DNA of 64,000 nucleotides from Corynebacterium sp. 21KM1197 (GTDB taxonomy: Bacteria > Actinomycetota > Actinomycetes > Mycobacteriales > Mycobacteriaceae). Position 1 is the stretch's first letter. Every line of letters starts with the position of its first letter. Both the position numbers and the translations under genes were made by a program. Where the stretch lies: assembly GCF_033783015.1 (NCBI RefSeq), contig NZ_CP123907.1, positions 620,001 to 684,000 on the forward strand, written 5' to 3'. The notes beneath the pieces are model-generated. The model searched no databases and was not told where the DNA came from. It saw only the letters and a program-made list of their open reading frames with translations. Of the stretch, positions 47,301 to 58,354 are shown piece by piece.

Positions 47301-48300
47301 CCTGCTGGACTGGCAGCACATCACCACGCCCCTGCGCGGGATCGACGGGGTGTACGAGGTGATCGAGCAACTGGCCGGGGTGAGCCTGACCGCTCGGGAA
47401 TGGGAGGAACGCGCCCTGCCTGCGCGGGTGGAGGATTACGCCCCACCCATGCTGGACGAGCTGACCTCCTCCGGGGAAGTGCGCATCGTGGGGGCCGGTT
47501 CCGGGGTCATGTTGTTGCCCTATGACTACGCCCCCGAACTTCCCGAACTCAGCCCCGAGCAGCAGGAGGTGCTGGCGGCCTTCGATGGCGCCTATCTTTT
47601 CCAGGAACTCCTGGCCAAGGTGTCCCTCGATCCTGCGACGCTGCGCAGTACGCTGTGGTCGCTGGTGAGCGCGGGAGCGGTGAGCCCGGATTCCTTCTCC
47701 CGGCTGCGCGCCCGAGATACGGGGGAGGTGCGGCGTCGCACGCCCGCCGACACCCTGGGGCGTTGGAGCCGCACGCGCCCCGGCGAGGTCATCATGGAGG
47801 ACCAGTGGCTGCGGCGCTACGGCGTGGTGGCGCGCGGCAGCGTGACGGCTGAGGGCGGGAACTTCGTCCGCGCGTACAAGGTGCTTTCCCGTTACGAGGA
47901 GGCGGGCAAGGCCATGCGCGGCATGTTCATCGAGGGGCTGGGCGCGGCGCAGTTCTCCTCGCCCGCAGTGATCGACATGCTGCGCGACGCCCCCGCCGCG
48001 CCCACCGTGGTGCTGGCGGCGAGCGACCCCGCCAATCCGTTCGGGGCGGCGTTGCCCTGGCCCAGGGCGGGGCTGTCCCGTTCTTCCGGCGCGGTGGTGG
48101 TGCTCAGCGACGGCCACATGCGGGCATATCTGCGCGGGAAAAGTTTGGTTTTGCTGGGCGATCCGGGGGAGGTGGTGGATGCCCTGAGCGGGAGCGGCGC
48201 GGTGGAGAAGATAGATGGAAAGCCTGCTCTCACGCACCCACTTTTGGCCGATTTGCGCGCGGCGGGCGCTCGGATAACCCCTCGTGGCCTGCGGTTTTAA
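44383..48300 (+). CDS. lhr: Lhr-type ATP-dependent helicase
   Basis: A 1305-residue superfamily 2 helicase from the ATG at 44383. Motif I PTGSGKT at 44-50, LYISPLKALGADVERNL, TTPESAYLML, DEVH at 151-154, GLSATVRPLETVAAFL, SRRTAEKL and the motif VI region VGRASHAVG. These are followed by the large winged-helix and Lhr C-terminal domains. This matches Lhr or Lhr-core DNA/RNA helicases involved in repair. It is somewhat shorter than the about 1500-residue full Lhr. In C. glutamicum a helicase of this kind also follows cysQ. The NKYSR-like tail of long Lhr proteins was not recognized. Confidence 0.9.
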   Translation: MTVFDRFHPRVAAWFQDNLGAPTPVQEQAWEAIAQGRNALVVAPTGSGKTLAAFLTAISKLIDAPPGVKVLYISPLKALGADVERNLRRPIEEMGLDITVGVRSGDTPQSERRKLVRNPPDILITTPESAYLMLTSRASAILGAVHTVIVDEVHALAGSKRGVHLALSLERLAARANFQRIGLSATVRPLETVAAFLGQDVEIIAPPAHKQWNLRVHGIDVEELAANVYRQVMSARSTLVFVNSRRTAEKLTSRINELYAEQHEPEALAAPLRRDPAQLMKSTDTAGSAPTFIARAHHGSVSTEERAEIEGALKAGNLRAVVATSSLELGIDMGAVDLVIQVDSPLSVAAGLQRVGRASHAVGATSTGEFYPQHPADLFRMAVIVSRMRQGLIEEIHIPRNPLDVLAQQTIAEVSQRDTPVAEWYALVRRAYPYRDLPREAFDSVINLVTGYYPATDFAELKPYLVLSEGVLTARPGAQRVAVTSGGTIPDRGLFGVFLIGGDQGARRVGELDEEMVYESRVGDVFTLGASSWRIEEITKDQVLVSPAPGHTGRLPFWTGDETGRPAELGRAVGAARRDAASISADLSDQAAADIEEYLRDQAAATGVIPDERTLVLERFRDELGDWRAILHSPYGRGVNAAWALAVGAEYATDEGIVMRVSTEAPPTADLFTLHDPAAEVAAKVSESALFAARFRECAARALLLPRRNPGRRSPLWQQRHRAAKLLDAARRYPSFPIVLETVRECLQDVYDLPALEELHRDLARNRVRIVEVTTTSPSPFAATMLFTYTGAFMYEGDRPQAESHLDSALLASLLGETDLREILDPDILNERPRIPATPEEFADHLREVGPAPITPENMILAEALGERVIRIDLAGRPHFAQAADAPILHQPTQLLARWARNRGPFTASEAFRDLGVGEEVLAEIPLVRGRFRHGVEEQEYCDPDALDRLRRRSLARARRATEPVPPEKYANFLLDWQHITTPLRGIDGVYEVIEQLAGVSLTAREWEERALPARVEDYAPPMLDELTSSGEVRIVGAGSGVMLLPYDYAPELPELSPEQQEVLAAFDGAYLFQELLAKVSLDPATLRSTLWSLVSAGAVSPDSFSRLRARDTGEVRRRTPADTLGRWSRTRPGEVIMEDQWLRRYGVVARGSVTAEGGNFVRAYKVLSRYEEAGKAMRGMFIEGLGAAQFSSPAVIDMLRDAPAAPTVVLAASDPANPFGAALPWPRAGLSRSSGAVVVLSDGHMRAYLRGKSLVLLGDPGEVVDALSGSGAVEKIDGKPALTHPLLADLRAAGARITPRGLRF

Positions 48301-48578
48301 GATTTTTCCGGCTTGCACAATGTAATGGTCAAAGAACCTGTATTCTTGTACCAAAAGATGTTCTACTCTTTGTTCAGCGGGTAGGACGCACCACGGTAAG
48401 CGTCCAGCAGGATAAGTCGCGATCTGAACGAGAGGATCGCGAGCGGGGGCAACTCGGGGGACGTTCTGCTGGCTCATATCGTGGAGGGTGGGCAAGGTTG
48501 AACTTCGAACACGTGATCGCATGGATCACGGAAATGGGGTATCCTCGTGGGCAGGGGACAACCACGAGGGGGAAACCA
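48301..48578 (+). promoter_or_regulatory. Hairpin-rich leader between lhr and the HNH gene
   Basis: 278 bases without a gene. Inverted repeats read directly: GGACGC/GCGTCC (48384-48389 with 48400-48405); CCAGCAG/CTGCTGG (48404-48410 with 48466-48472), which shares bases with the first and so may be an alternative fold; TCGCGATC/GATCGCGA (48417-48424 with 48435-48442), nested inside the second; CGTGATC/GATCACG (48512-48518 with 48524-48530); CCTCGTGG/CCACGAGG (48543-48550 with 48562-48569), whose right arm runs into the GAGGGGG ribosome-binding site of the HNH gene. I do not recognize a known RNA family. Confidence 0.55.
48505..48520. promoter_or_regulatory. Candidate LexA (SOS) box
   Basis: TCGAACACGTGATCGC matches the actinobacterial SOS box TCGAAC-N4-GTTCGA at 10 of 12 defined positions, with a perfect left half. 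It is 59-74 bases upstream of the HNH gene start. The right half is imperfect and overlaps another inverted repeat, so the call is tentative. Confidence 0.35.
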
Positions 48579-49714
48579 ATGACCGTCAGTTTTGCCGATG
48601 AGGTGCTCGATACCGCGGTGGCGGAGTGCCTGATACCGGATCGGCCGTGCTATCTCTGCACCGTGCCGGAGGACTCGATAGCGCGGCGCTTCGTGCGCAT
48701 GAACAAGGAGGAACTGGACTTCTGGGAGGCGCTGGTGCCGGACTCGGAGGAATACGAGTTCAGCCAGGCTGTGGAATCGCTCGCTCCACGCATGGGGCGC
48801 AGCCCCGCCTTTGTGCGCAACCGCATTTACGCCGCCGCCACGCTGCGGAACCTGCCGCGCCTATACGCCAAGGCCGTCGGCGCGGGGCTGCTGGACATGG
48901 ATCGGATCGTGGGGGTGGCCCTCAGCCTGCGGGGAATGCCGGAGGAACACTGGGAGGCTATCGACGCCCACCTGGCCGCCTACCTCACCCCGGAGGTGCC
49001 CTTACAAGCTCTGCCCACCCGCCGCGCCATCGTGCGCAGGCTGCGCGTCTTTGTGGATTCCCTCGTGCCGGACTTCTACGCGAGGGACACGCCCCCGCGC
49101 GTGCTCCGGCATGAATCGGGGTTTTCCCGCTTTGATCTCCGATTGCCCAGGGACCAGGCGCACGCCGTGTATCAGGCGCTCCGGGCGATCTCCCAGCGGG
49201 AAAAGTGCTCGCTTTCGGAGGCGCTATTCCACCTCGCCACCGAGGCCGGGGAGTTCCGGGTGAACCTCCACCTCTTTGGCACCGAGGGGAAGCCCATGCA
49301 CATGGTGGGCGCGGGCGATCTCATGGCCGCGCAGGGGAGGTTCTGGGCCAAACGAATCACCCACCGCAGCGATCTCGGCGCGGCGCGTGAGGCGCCGGGA
49401 CACGATCCCTCTACGGTGTTAGCGGCGGCGGTGCGCCTGCGCGATGGCGGCTGCCGTTATCCGGGTTGTTCGGCCCAGTGCACGGAGTTGCATCACGTGA
49501 TTGAGTACGAGGTAGGCGGCCCGACGGCCCTGACCAACCTCGCCTCCCTGTGCCGGAAACACCACAACATGTTGACCTTTGATGAGGCCAGAATGTTCAT
49601 GACGCACTCCGGGATTTGCCGGTGGACCTTCCGGGACGGTACTACCGCTGCCACGCTCCCGGAGGGGCCGCTGGCGAAGCCCCAGTTTGCCCGGTGGTCC
49701 TATAACTGGGGTAA

Positions 49715-51274
<1,560 letters not shown>

Positions 51275-51279
51275 GGGAT

Positions 51280-51531
51280 CTAGCCTAATCTTCCCCGCCC
51301 CATGCGCAGCAGAATAGCGGCCAGCGCGGGGCCTTCCTCCCCGATCTCCTCGCGGAAGTGATTGATAATGGCTACCTCGCGGGCGTGGACGAGGCGGGTG
51401 CCGCCGGAGTCGCGGCGGGTGCGGCCGATGATCCGGGAGATCTCGGTGCGGCGCTTGACTGCGTCGAGAATCTCCTGGTCCAGGCGGTTAATTTCCTCGC
51501 GGTAGCGCTGAATCTCGTCCTCGGTGTTCAT
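51280..51531 (-). CDS. Chorismate mutase (AroQ type)
   Basis: An 83-residue all-helical protein. [46 protein letters not shown] fits the AroQ fold, including the RxxID-like first helix and the Arg/Lys residues that bind chorismate. It makes prephenate for Phe/Tyr synthesis. The ATG at 51531 was chosen because the open frame upstream lies over the uvrD promoter and coding start. It is five bases from pgi on the same strand and 42 bases from the divergent helicase gene. C. glutamicum has a chorismate mutase at the same place. Confidence 0.88.
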   Translation of the reverse strand: MNTEDEIQRYREEINRLDQEILDAVKRRTEISRIIGRTRRDSGGTRLVHAREVAIINHFREEIGEEGPALAAILLRMGRGRLG

Positions 51532-51573
51532 GGAACTATACTGCCACGGCCGCCGGGTAGGTTGGTAGATACT

Positions 51574-53688
51574 ATGGAATATTCTCTCAACGAACAGCAG
51601 CGCGCGGCGGTGGAGCACACGGGCTCGCCGCTTTTGATCGTGGCGGGCGCGGGCTCGGGCAAGACGGCCGTGCTCACCCAGCGGATCGACTATCTCATGC
51701 GGCACCGGGGGGTGCAGCCGGGGCAGATTCTGGCCATTACCTTTACCAATAAGGCGGCAGCGGAAATGCGGGATCGCCTGGGGCCGATCGCGCAGCGCAT
51801 GTGGGTGTCCACCTTCCACTCGGTGTGCGTGCGGATTCTGCGTCAGCAGGCGGAATTGGCGGGGTTGAAGCAGAACTTCACCATTTATGATTCCGATGAT
51901 TCCCGCCGCCTGCTGGGCATGATCGCCAAGGAAATGAGCCTGGACCCCAAGCGCTTTAGCCCTCGGGTATTAGGCGCGGCCATTTCCAACGCCAAGAACG
52001 AACTCACCGAGCCGGAGGAGGGCACGGTGGCGCAGGTATTCGCGGAATACCAGGCGCGTCTGCGGCAGGCCAATGCCGTGGACTTTGACGATTTGATCGG
52101 GGAGGTGGTGCGGATACTCCGGGAGCACCCGCAGGTCACGGATTACTATCGACGCCGCTTCCGCCACGTGCTCATCGACGAGTACCAGGACACCAACCAC
52201 GCCCAGTACGAGCTGGTATCCACCCTGGTGGGGCGGGGCGAGGAGGCCAGCGAGTTGTGCGTGGTGGGCGATTCCGATCAGTCCATTTATGCCTTCCGCG
52301 GGGCGACCATTCGCAATATCGAGGAGTTTGAGCGGGACTTCCCCAACGCGCGTACGGTGCTGTTGGAGCAGAATTACCGCTCCACGCAGACGATTCTGGA
52401 TGCCGCCAATGCGGTGATCGCGCAGAATGAGAATCGCCGGGATAAGCGCCTGTGGACGGCCCTGGGCAAAGGGGAAAAGATCCGGGGATACGTGGCCGAT
52501 AATGAGCATGACGAGGCCCGGTATATCGCTGCCGAGGTGGATCGCCTGGTGGACGGTGGAATGAACTATTCCGACATTGCGGTGATGTATCGCACCAATA
52601 ATTCCTCACGGGCTATCGAGGACGTGTTTATCCGCACCGGGGTGCCCTACAAGGTGGTGGGCGGCACTCGTTTTTATGAGCGCCGCGAGATCCGCGACGT
52701 GGTGGGCTATCTGCGGGTATTGGATAACCCGGAGGACACGGTGAGCATGAGGCGCATCGTGAATACCCCCAAGCGCGGTATTGGGGAGCGGGCGCAATCC
52801 TTCATCGCCCTGCACGCGGAGCAGGAGAATAAGTCCTTTGGCGAGGCCCTGGAGGACGCCGCGGCGGGTGAGGTGGACATGCTCGGTGCCAGGGGGCGCA
52901 ACGCAGTGGGCCGCTTTGTGCAGATGATGGCGGGTCTGCGGGAGAACATGTCCGAGAACATCGGGGAACTTATCAGCGAGATACTGGACGTGACCGGCTA
53001 CCGCGCGGAACTGGAGGGCTCCAACGATCCCCAGGACGGCGCGCGCCTGGATAACCTCAACGAACTGGTCTCGGTGGGGCGGGAGTTCTCCTCCGAGGCC
53101 GCACACCGGGAGGACTTTGACGGAAGCCTTCAGGCCTTCCTGGAGCGCGTCTCCCTGGTGGCGGACGCCGACCAGATTCCCGACGAGGAACAGGGCATGG
53201 TCACCTTAATGACCCTGCACACGGCCAAGGGCCTGGAGTTCCCGGCGGTATTCCTCATTGGCTGGGAGGACGGCCAGTTCCCGCACCTGCGCTCCCTGGG
53301 CGATCCTCGGGAGCTGGCGGAGGAGCGTCGATTAGCATACGTGGGCATTACCCGCGCGAGGGAGAGGCTCTACCTCACCCGCGCCACGCTGCGCTCGGCC
53401 TGGGGCAACCCGATTAATAATCCACCCAGCCGCTTTTTGCAGGAGATTCCCTCCGACCTCACGGAATGGAGCGGCGCGGAGAGCAAGCAGCGGGTGGCCC
53501 CGCAGCGCAAGAAGAACACCAGCCTGCACCTGGTGGTGGGGGATCGGGTGAATCACGCTAAGTACGGCCTGGGCACCGTGATCGCCGCAGACGGAATGGG
53601 GGCACATGCCACGGTGACCATTGATTTTGGGTCGGCCGGGACAGTGCGCCTCATGCTGATCGGCGGGCTGCCGATGGAGAAGTTATAG
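51574..53688 (+). CDS. pcrA: ATP-dependent DNA helicase PcrA/UvrD
   Basis: A 704-residue superfamily 1 helicase. Start MEYSLNEQQRAAVEHTGSPLLIVAGAGSGKT gives the Q motif and Walker A (24-31); further motifs are ITFTNKAAAEM, STFHSVCVRIL, DEYQDTNHAQYEL, GDSDQSIYAFRGA, LEQNYRST and TLHTAKGLEFPAVFL. The C-terminal Tudor-like domain VVGDRVNHAKYGLGTVIAADG, which contacts RNA polymerase in PcrA, is present. Acts in nucleotide excision repair and displacement of proteins from DNA. It is shorter at the N-terminus than the roughly 760-residue C. glutamicum protein but has all motifs. The 3' end overlaps the M23 gene by six bases. Confidence 0.94.
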   Translation: MEYSLNEQQRAAVEHTGSPLLIVAGAGSGKTAVLTQRIDYLMRHRGVQPGQILAITFTNKAAAEMRDRLGPIAQRMWVSTFHSVCVRILRQQAELAGLKQNFTIYDSDDSRRLLGMIAKEMSLDPKRFSPRVLGAAISNAKNELTEPEEGTVAQVFAEYQARLRQANAVDFDDLIGEVVRILREHPQVTDYYRRRFRHVLIDEYQDTNHAQYELVSTLVGRGEEASELCVVGDSDQSIYAFRGATIRNIEEFERDFPNARTVLLEQNYRSTQTILDAANAVIAQNENRRDKRLWTALGKGEKIRGYVADNEHDEARYIAAEVDRLVDGGMNYSDIAVMYRTNNSSRAIEDVFIRTGVPYKVVGGTRFYERREIRDVVGYLRVLDNPEDTVSMRRIVNTPKRGIGERAQSFIALHAEQENKSFGEALEDAAAGEVDMLGARGRNAVGRFVQMMAGLRENMSENIGELISEILDVTGYRAELEGSNDPQDGARLDNLNELVSVGREFSSEAAHREDFDGSLQAFLERVSLVADADQIPDEEQGMVTLMTLHTAKGLEFPAVFLIGWEDGQFPHLRSLGDPRELAEERRLAYVGITRARERLYLTRATLRSAWGNPINNPPSRFLQEIPSDLTEWSGAESKQRVAPQRKKNTSLHLVVGDRVNHAKYGLGTVIAADGMGAHATVTIDFGSAGTVRLMLIGGLPMEKL

Positions 53689-54441
53689 GGTGATGCCGTG
53701 TGCGGCGAGCCACGGCACGGGGTCGATGGCGTCGCCGCCCGCGGGGTGCACCTCGAAGTGGAGGTGGGAACCGGTGGAAAAGCCCAGGTTGCCCATGCCC
53801 GCGATGGTCTGACCGGCGGTGACGCGCTCGCCCACGGCCACGGCCAGGGTGGACATGTGGCCGTAGACGGTGACGGTGCCGTCATCGTGGCGGATGCGGA
53901 TCCACTGGCCAAAACCGGAGGCGGGGCCGGAATCGATCACGGTGCCGTCCAGCACGGCCTTGATGGGGGTGCCCTCGGCATTGGCGATGTCAATGCCCTT
54001 GTGGAAGGTGCCCCAGCGCAGCTCGAAGCCGGAGGTGAAGGCGCCGATGGCGGGAGCAACCGCGCCCAGGGCATTGACCACGGCGGTGGAACCTTCTTGG
54101 ATGGGGGCGGAGGAGGAGGTCTCCACGGGAAGCAGGGCGGCCCTGGCGGCTTCGGCGCGCTCGGAGGCGTACTTCACGGCCTTGCCCAGTTGATCCTCGA
54201 TCCCGGTGGCGGGCTTGAACTCGGAGATCGCCAGGATCTGGGGGGAGGAAGCGGGGAGGTCCTGGGAATCGTTCGCCAGGGTGTAGTCCACAGAGTGGGT
54301 GCTGGTGTGCTGAGCGGCGGCGGCTCCGCCCGCGCCAGCGGTAGAGACAGCGCCCGTAGCCACGGCCATCAGGGCAATGCGACCCTTGGTGGTCTGCGAG
54401 GGATTGAATTTGTGGTGCTTGCCCAACTCGTTCACTTCCAT
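53683..54441 (-). CDS. Secreted M23 (LytM) family metallopeptidase
   Basis: 252 residues. An N-terminal hydrophobic stretch (about 20-43, KGRIALMAVATGAVSTAGAGGAAAA) is a likely signal peptide; then an Ala/Ser-rich helical linker with possible coiled coil (about 75-110); then the LytM domain from about 140. Zinc-binding residues are in FHKGIDIAN (His, Asp) and GSHLHFEVHP (HxH), with YGHMSTLAVAVGERV between. All metal ligands are present, so it should be an active peptidoglycan endopeptidase or an activator of amidases. Divergent from perM. The upstream DNA contains several TAACG pentamers in both orientations (e.g. 54452, 54460, 54482, 54498). Confidence 0.9.
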   Translation of the reverse strand: MEVNELGKHHKFNPSQTTKGRIALMAVATGAVSTAGAGGAAAAQHTSTHSVDYTLANDSQDLPASSPQILAISEFKPATGIEDQLGKAVKYASERAEAARAALLPVETSSSAPIQEGSTAVVNALGAVAPAIGAFTSGFELRWGTFHKGIDIANAEGTPIKAVLDGTVIDSGPASGFGQWIRIRHDDGTVTVYGHMSTLAVAVGERVTAGQTIAGMGNLGFSTGSHLHFEVHPAGGDAIDPVPWLAAHGITL

Positions 54442-54563
54442 CTGCTCGGTGTAACGCCACGTTAGCGAATCGTGACCTTTTCGTTATCTACGAGGTGTAA
54501 CGATAGCGTCTCGATGGGAGCGGGGCAACCTGTTTTCCCATATTTCAGTTATATGCTGGCACG

Positions 54564-55622
54564 GTGAGCAAGAAAACCAGCAGTAATCGACGCCCCGGCG
54601 GTGGTCGGCGCCGCACCCGCCGCGAGGTCGCCACGCCCACAACGCAGCAGGAAAAGGCCAGGCAGCGCTATCTTCCCACGGTGTTATTGCCGCACCTGGT
54701 GGTGCTCCTGGCCATCGTGGTTATCGCCATGACGGGCCTGCTTGTTACCTCCACCTCCCTGGGGGCCATGCCGGCCACCGTGGCGCAGTTATGGCTGATC
54801 CTGAATATGGCCCCCATCCGGCTCGACGGCATCACACTCGGCCTCATGCCGCTGCTGCCCGCGATGGGCATGATCTGGTTGCTCAGCCGCGCGCGCCCCA
54901 CCCGCCGCTTCGAGGTAGGGCTGCTGCTGGGCGTGCCGCTGCTGCTCACCGGGATCGCCTGGCTCATGCTTTTCGACGCCCGCGCGGTCTACCCCGTCGA
55001 TGTGCCCTCGCCGTGGGCTTTCCTTACCACCTTGATCGTGCACAGCCTGGCGCTGCTGCTGGGCTATCGCCCCTGGCCGCAGTGGGCCAAGGACGCGGTG
55101 CGGTATCTTCTCTATCTCCTCGGCGCGGCTGCGGTGGTGTGGATTGCGGTGGTGGCATGGAACTGGCAGGCTACCAGTCCCGGTGCGGTGGCGGTGAGCC
55201 TGCTCTACCTGCCCAACGCGGTGATCGCGGCGGCGGCGGTGCTGGTGGGCGCGGAGTTTCACGCGGGGGAGGCGTCGATAAGCCTCTTTAGCGTGCACCT
55301 GGTGCCCCTGCCGCCGCTGCCGCTGTTCGCGGTGCCGGGGCAGGCGCTGCCCTGGGCGATGGCCCTGCTGCTGATCCCGGCTGGTGTGGCGGTGGCCCTG
55401 TGGTGGCGGCGCGTGCCCACCTGGCGGGAGGCGGTGTATGCGGGCGGCTGCGCCGGGGCGCTGACCCTGGTGGGCACCTACCTGGCCGGTGGTCAGATGG
55501 GGGTGTACGGCGCGACGGGCCCGATGGAGTGGCTGGCGGCGCTGCTGGTGTTCGTGTGGGTGGCCGGGGTGGGGGCCGCGGCTGGGCTGGTACACAAAGC
55601 GGCGGGTAGGCTGAGCGCGTGA
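54564..55622 (+). CDS. perM: Cell division protein PerM (DUF6350-type membrane protein)
   Basis: A 352-residue integral membrane protein with about eight to ten hydrophobic segments and a very basic N-terminus (SKKTSSNRRPGGGRRRTRREV). Its location directly before purN-purH matches Rv0955 (PerM) of M. tuberculosis, a divisome-stabilizing protein, and the corresponding corynebacterial gene. The start is GTG. The stop overlaps the purN start (GTGA), so it is translationally coupled to purine genes, though it has no enzymatic link to them. Confidence 0.78.
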   Translation: MSKKTSSNRRPGGGRRRTRREVATPTTQQEKARQRYLPTVLLPHLVVLLAIVVIAMTGLLVTSTSLGAMPATVAQLWLILNMAPIRLDGITLGLMPLLPAMGMIWLLSRARPTRRFEVGLLLGVPLLLTGIAWLMLFDARAVYPVDVPSPWAFLTTLIVHSLALLLGYRPWPQWAKDAVRYLLYLLGAAAVVWIAVVAWNWQATSPGAVAVSLLYLPNAVIAAAAVLVGAEFHAGEASISLFSVHLVPLPPLPLFAVPGQALPWAMALLLIPAGVAVALWWRRVPTWREAVYAGGCAGALTLVGTYLAGGQMGVYGATGPMEWLAALLVFVWVAGVGAAAGLVHKAAGRLSA

Positions 55623-56170
55623 CATTTAATATTGTGGTTTTGGTTTCCGGCAGCGGAACGCTGCTCCAGGCGATCCTGGATCACCAGGGGGACTATCGGG
55701 TGGCCAAGGTTCTCGCGGATCAACCCTGCCGCGCCCTGGATCGCGCGGAGGCTGCGGGGGTACCCACCGAGGTGGTTCCCATGCAGCCCGACCGCAATGC
55801 CTGGAATGTCACGCTTGCGAACGCCGTGGGTGCCCCCGACCTCGTGGTTTCCGCGGGCTTCATGAAGATCCTCGGGCCCGCCTTCCTCGAACGCTTCGGG
55901 GGGCGCACCATCAACACCCACCCCGCCCTGCTCCCGGCCTTCCCCGGGGCGCACGCGGTGCGCGATGCCCTGGCCTACGGGGTGAAGATCACCGGCTCCA
56001 CCGTGCACTACGTGGACGAGGGTGTGGATACCGGCCCGATCATCGCGCAGGAGCCGGTGCGGGTGGAACCGGGGGACGATGAGGCCACGCTGCACGAGCG
56101 CATTAAGAACGTTGAACGCCAACTCATTGTGCGGGTGCTGTCCGCACAGCAACAGGAGAATCTCAGATGA
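55619..56170 (+). CDS. purN: Phosphoribosylglycinamide formyltransferase
   Basis: A 183-residue GAR transformylase. [17 protein letters not shown] is the phosphate-binding start, and the catalytic Asn-His-Asp triad lies in [14 protein letters not shown] and [17 protein letters not shown]. It transfers a formyl group from 10-formyl-THF to GAR in purine synthesis. GTG start overlapping the perM stop; its own stop overlaps the purH start (ATGA). Confidence 0.95.
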   Translation: MTFNIVVLVSGSGTLLQAILDHQGDYRVAKVLADQPCRALDRAEAAGVPTEVVPMQPDRNAWNVTLANAVGAPDLVVSAGFMKILGPAFLERFGGRTINTHPALLPAFPGAHAVRDALAYGVKITGSTVHYVDEGVDTGPIIAQEPVRVEPGDDEATLHERIKNVERQLIVRVLSAQQQENLR

Positions 56171-57699
56171 GTGAAAGCCGCAAGGGCATTAAGCGTGCCT
56201 TGCTGAGCGTCTATGACAAGACCGGCCTGGTGGAACTGGCCACCGCCCTGCACGAGGCCGGGGTGGAGATCGTCTCCACCGGCTCCACCGCCGCCACCGT
56301 GGCGCAGGCCGGGCTGCCGGTGACCCGTGTGGAGGATCTCACGGGCTTCCCGGAGTGCCTGGAGGGCAGGGTCAAGACGCTGCATCCGCGCGTGCACGCC
56401 GGAATCCTGGCCGATACCCGCAAGCCCGATCACTTGGCCCAACTGGAGGAACTGGGGGTGGAGCCCTTCCAACTGGTGGTGGTGAACCTCTACCCCTTCA
56501 GCCAGACGGTGGCCTCCGGGGCGGACTTCGATGCCTGCGTGGAGCAGATCGACATCGGAGGCCCCTCGATGGTGCGCGCGGCGGCCAAGAATCACCCCTC
56601 CGTGGCCGTGGTGGTTAATCCGGCCAGTTATGACGAGGTGGCCCGCGCGGTGGCCGAGGGCGGCTTTAGCATTGAGGAGCGCCGCGCCCTGGCTGCCGAG
56701 GCCTTCCGCCACACCGCCGAGTACGACATCGCCGTGGCCACCTGGATCTCCGAGGGGCAGTGGGTGGGTTCCTCCTACCGGCTGGCCCAGGAACTGCGCT
56801 ACGGCGAGAACCCGCACCAGGACGCCGCGCTGTACGTCTCCGGGGGCGGGCTGGCCGGGGCCACCCAGCACCACGGCAAGGAGATGAGTTATAACAACTA
56901 CCAGGACGCCGATGCCGCCTGGCGCGCCGCCTGGGATCACTCCGAGCCCTGCGTGGCCATCATCAAGCACGCCAACCCCTGCGGCATCGCGGTGTCCCAG
57001 GACATCGCGGCCGCCCACGCCGCCGCCCACGCCTGCGATCCGCTGTCCGCTTATGGCGGCGTGATCGCCGCCAACCGCGAGGTGACCCTGGCGATGGCGG
57101 AGCAGATCAAGCCGATCTTCACTGAGGTGGTCATCGCGCCCGCCTATGCCGAGGACGCGCTGGAACTACTCAAGACCAAGAAGAACCTGCGCATCCTGGA
57201 GGCCGAGGCCCCCGAGCGCGGGGCCAAGGAGATCAAGCAGATCTCCGGCGGCCTGCTGGTGCAGCGCAGCGACGCCATTGATGCCGAAGGTGATGACCCC
57301 GCCTCCTGGACGCTGGTGGCCGGAGAGGGGTCGGAGGAACTGCTCAAGGAGTTGGAGTTTGCCTGGCGCACCGTGCGCGCGGTGAAGTCCAACGCCATTC
57401 TCATCGCCCGCGAGGGAGCCACCGTGGGCGTGGGCATGGGGCAGGTCAATCGCGTGGACTCCGCCAAGTTGGCCGTGGAGCGCGCCAACACCCTGGGCGA
57501 GGGCAACCGCACCGAGGGCGCCGTGGCGGCCTCCGACGCCTTCTTCCCCTTTGCTGATGGCTTCGAGGTGCTGGCTCAGGCCGGGGTCAAGGCCGTGGTG
57601 CAGCCCGGCGGCTCCATCCGCGACGATGAGGTGATCGAGGCGGCCAAGAAGGCCGGGGTGACGATGTACCTCACGGGTGCGCGGCACTTCGCGCACTAA
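56167..57699 (+). CDS. purH: Bifunctional AICAR transformylase/IMP cyclohydrolase
   Basis: 510 residues with the usual two domains: the IMP cyclohydrolase (MGS-like) domain at about 1-200 ([49 protein letters not shown]) and the AICAR formyltransferase domain ([48 protein letters not shown]). It performs the last two steps to IMP. Its final 29 bases overlap the convergent amtR gene. Confidence 0.97.
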   Translation: MSESRKGIKRALLSVYDKTGLVELATALHEAGVEIVSTGSTAATVAQAGLPVTRVEDLTGFPECLEGRVKTLHPRVHAGILADTRKPDHLAQLEELGVEPFQLVVVNLYPFSQTVASGADFDACVEQIDIGGPSMVRAAAKNHPSVAVVVNPASYDEVARAVAEGGFSIEERRALAAEAFRHTAEYDIAVATWISEGQWVGSSYRLAQELRYGENPHQDAALYVSGGGLAGATQHHGKEMSYNNYQDADAAWRAAWDHSEPCVAIIKHANPCGIAVSQDIAAAHAAAHACDPLSAYGGVIAANREVTLAMAEQIKPIFTEVVIAPAYAEDALELLKTKKNLRILEAEAPERGAKEIKQISGGLLVQRSDAIDAEGDDPASWTLVAGEGSEELLKELEFAWRTVRAVKSNAILIAREGATVGVGMGQVNRVDSAKLAVERANTLGEGNRTEGAVAASDAFFPFADGFEVLAQAGVKAVVQPGGSIRDDEVIEAAKKAGVTMYLTGARHFAH

Positions 57700-58342
57700 G
57701 CAGTTCGAGGGTGCGCTCCACGCGCTCCTCGGGCAGGGGGGTATGCAGAACATCGAGGGCGGCGTCCGCCAGCATGACGGCGGTGGGGGGCAGGCCCTCG
57801 CCCTGGTGGGGGGCCACGCCGGTATTATCCCGCATCTCGATCACGGACATGGCGATGTGGAAGGGCAGCATGCAGCGGGGGTCCTGGGCCCCCACGATGT
57901 CCGCCGCCAGTCCCTCAAAGGTGGTGCGCAGTCCCTCGCGCTGGGCGTGGTACTCCGCGAATTCCTCCGAGGCGGCGATGGGGAGTTGATAGAGACGCCC
58001 CACGTTCCACCGGCTGGAGAGCAGCAGGCGGGATTCCGCCGCCACCAGGGACCACAGCCGCTGCGGGGCAGAGGCCTCCGTGGCCCCAAGGTATTCCGCG
58101 AGGTCTGCGGAGGGCTCGATGGTGGACTTGAGCAGGGTCAAAAAGATCTCCGCCTTGGAGGGGAAGTGGTAGTACAGGGAGGCCTGCCTGATTCCCACGG
58201 CGTCCGCGATCTGGTGGGTGGAGGTGGTGGCAAAGCCCTGCACGGTAAAGAGTTCCGAGGCGGCGTCGAGGATCTCCTCGCGCGCGGTATTGCCGCGACG
58301 GCGCGGGCTGTTCTTCCGGGGTCGTCCCACGGCTCCTGCCAT
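57671..58342 (-). CDS. amtR: TetR-family nitrogen regulator AmtR
   Basis: A 223-residue TetR protein. The N-terminus [74 protein letters not shown] is very close to what I remember of C. glutamicum AmtR, including the helix-turn-helix at about 43-65. The effector domain ([27 protein letters not shown]) also agrees. AmtR represses ammonium-uptake and assimilation genes and is released by the adenylylated PII protein GlnK. The location after purH is the same as in C. glutamicum. Confidence 0.93.
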   Translation of the reverse strand: MAGAVGRPRKNSPRRRGNTAREEILDAASELFTVQGFATTSTHQIADAVGIRQASLYYHFPSKAEIFLTLLKSTIEPSADLAEYLGATEASAPQRLWSLVAAESRLLLSSRWNVGRLYQLPIAASEEFAEYHAQREGLRTTFEGLAADIVGAQDPRCMLPFHIAMSVIEMRDNTGVAPHQGEGLPPTAVMLADAALDVLHTPLPEERVERTLELLSARSAAHP

Positions 58343-58354
58343 AACGGTGGCTCC

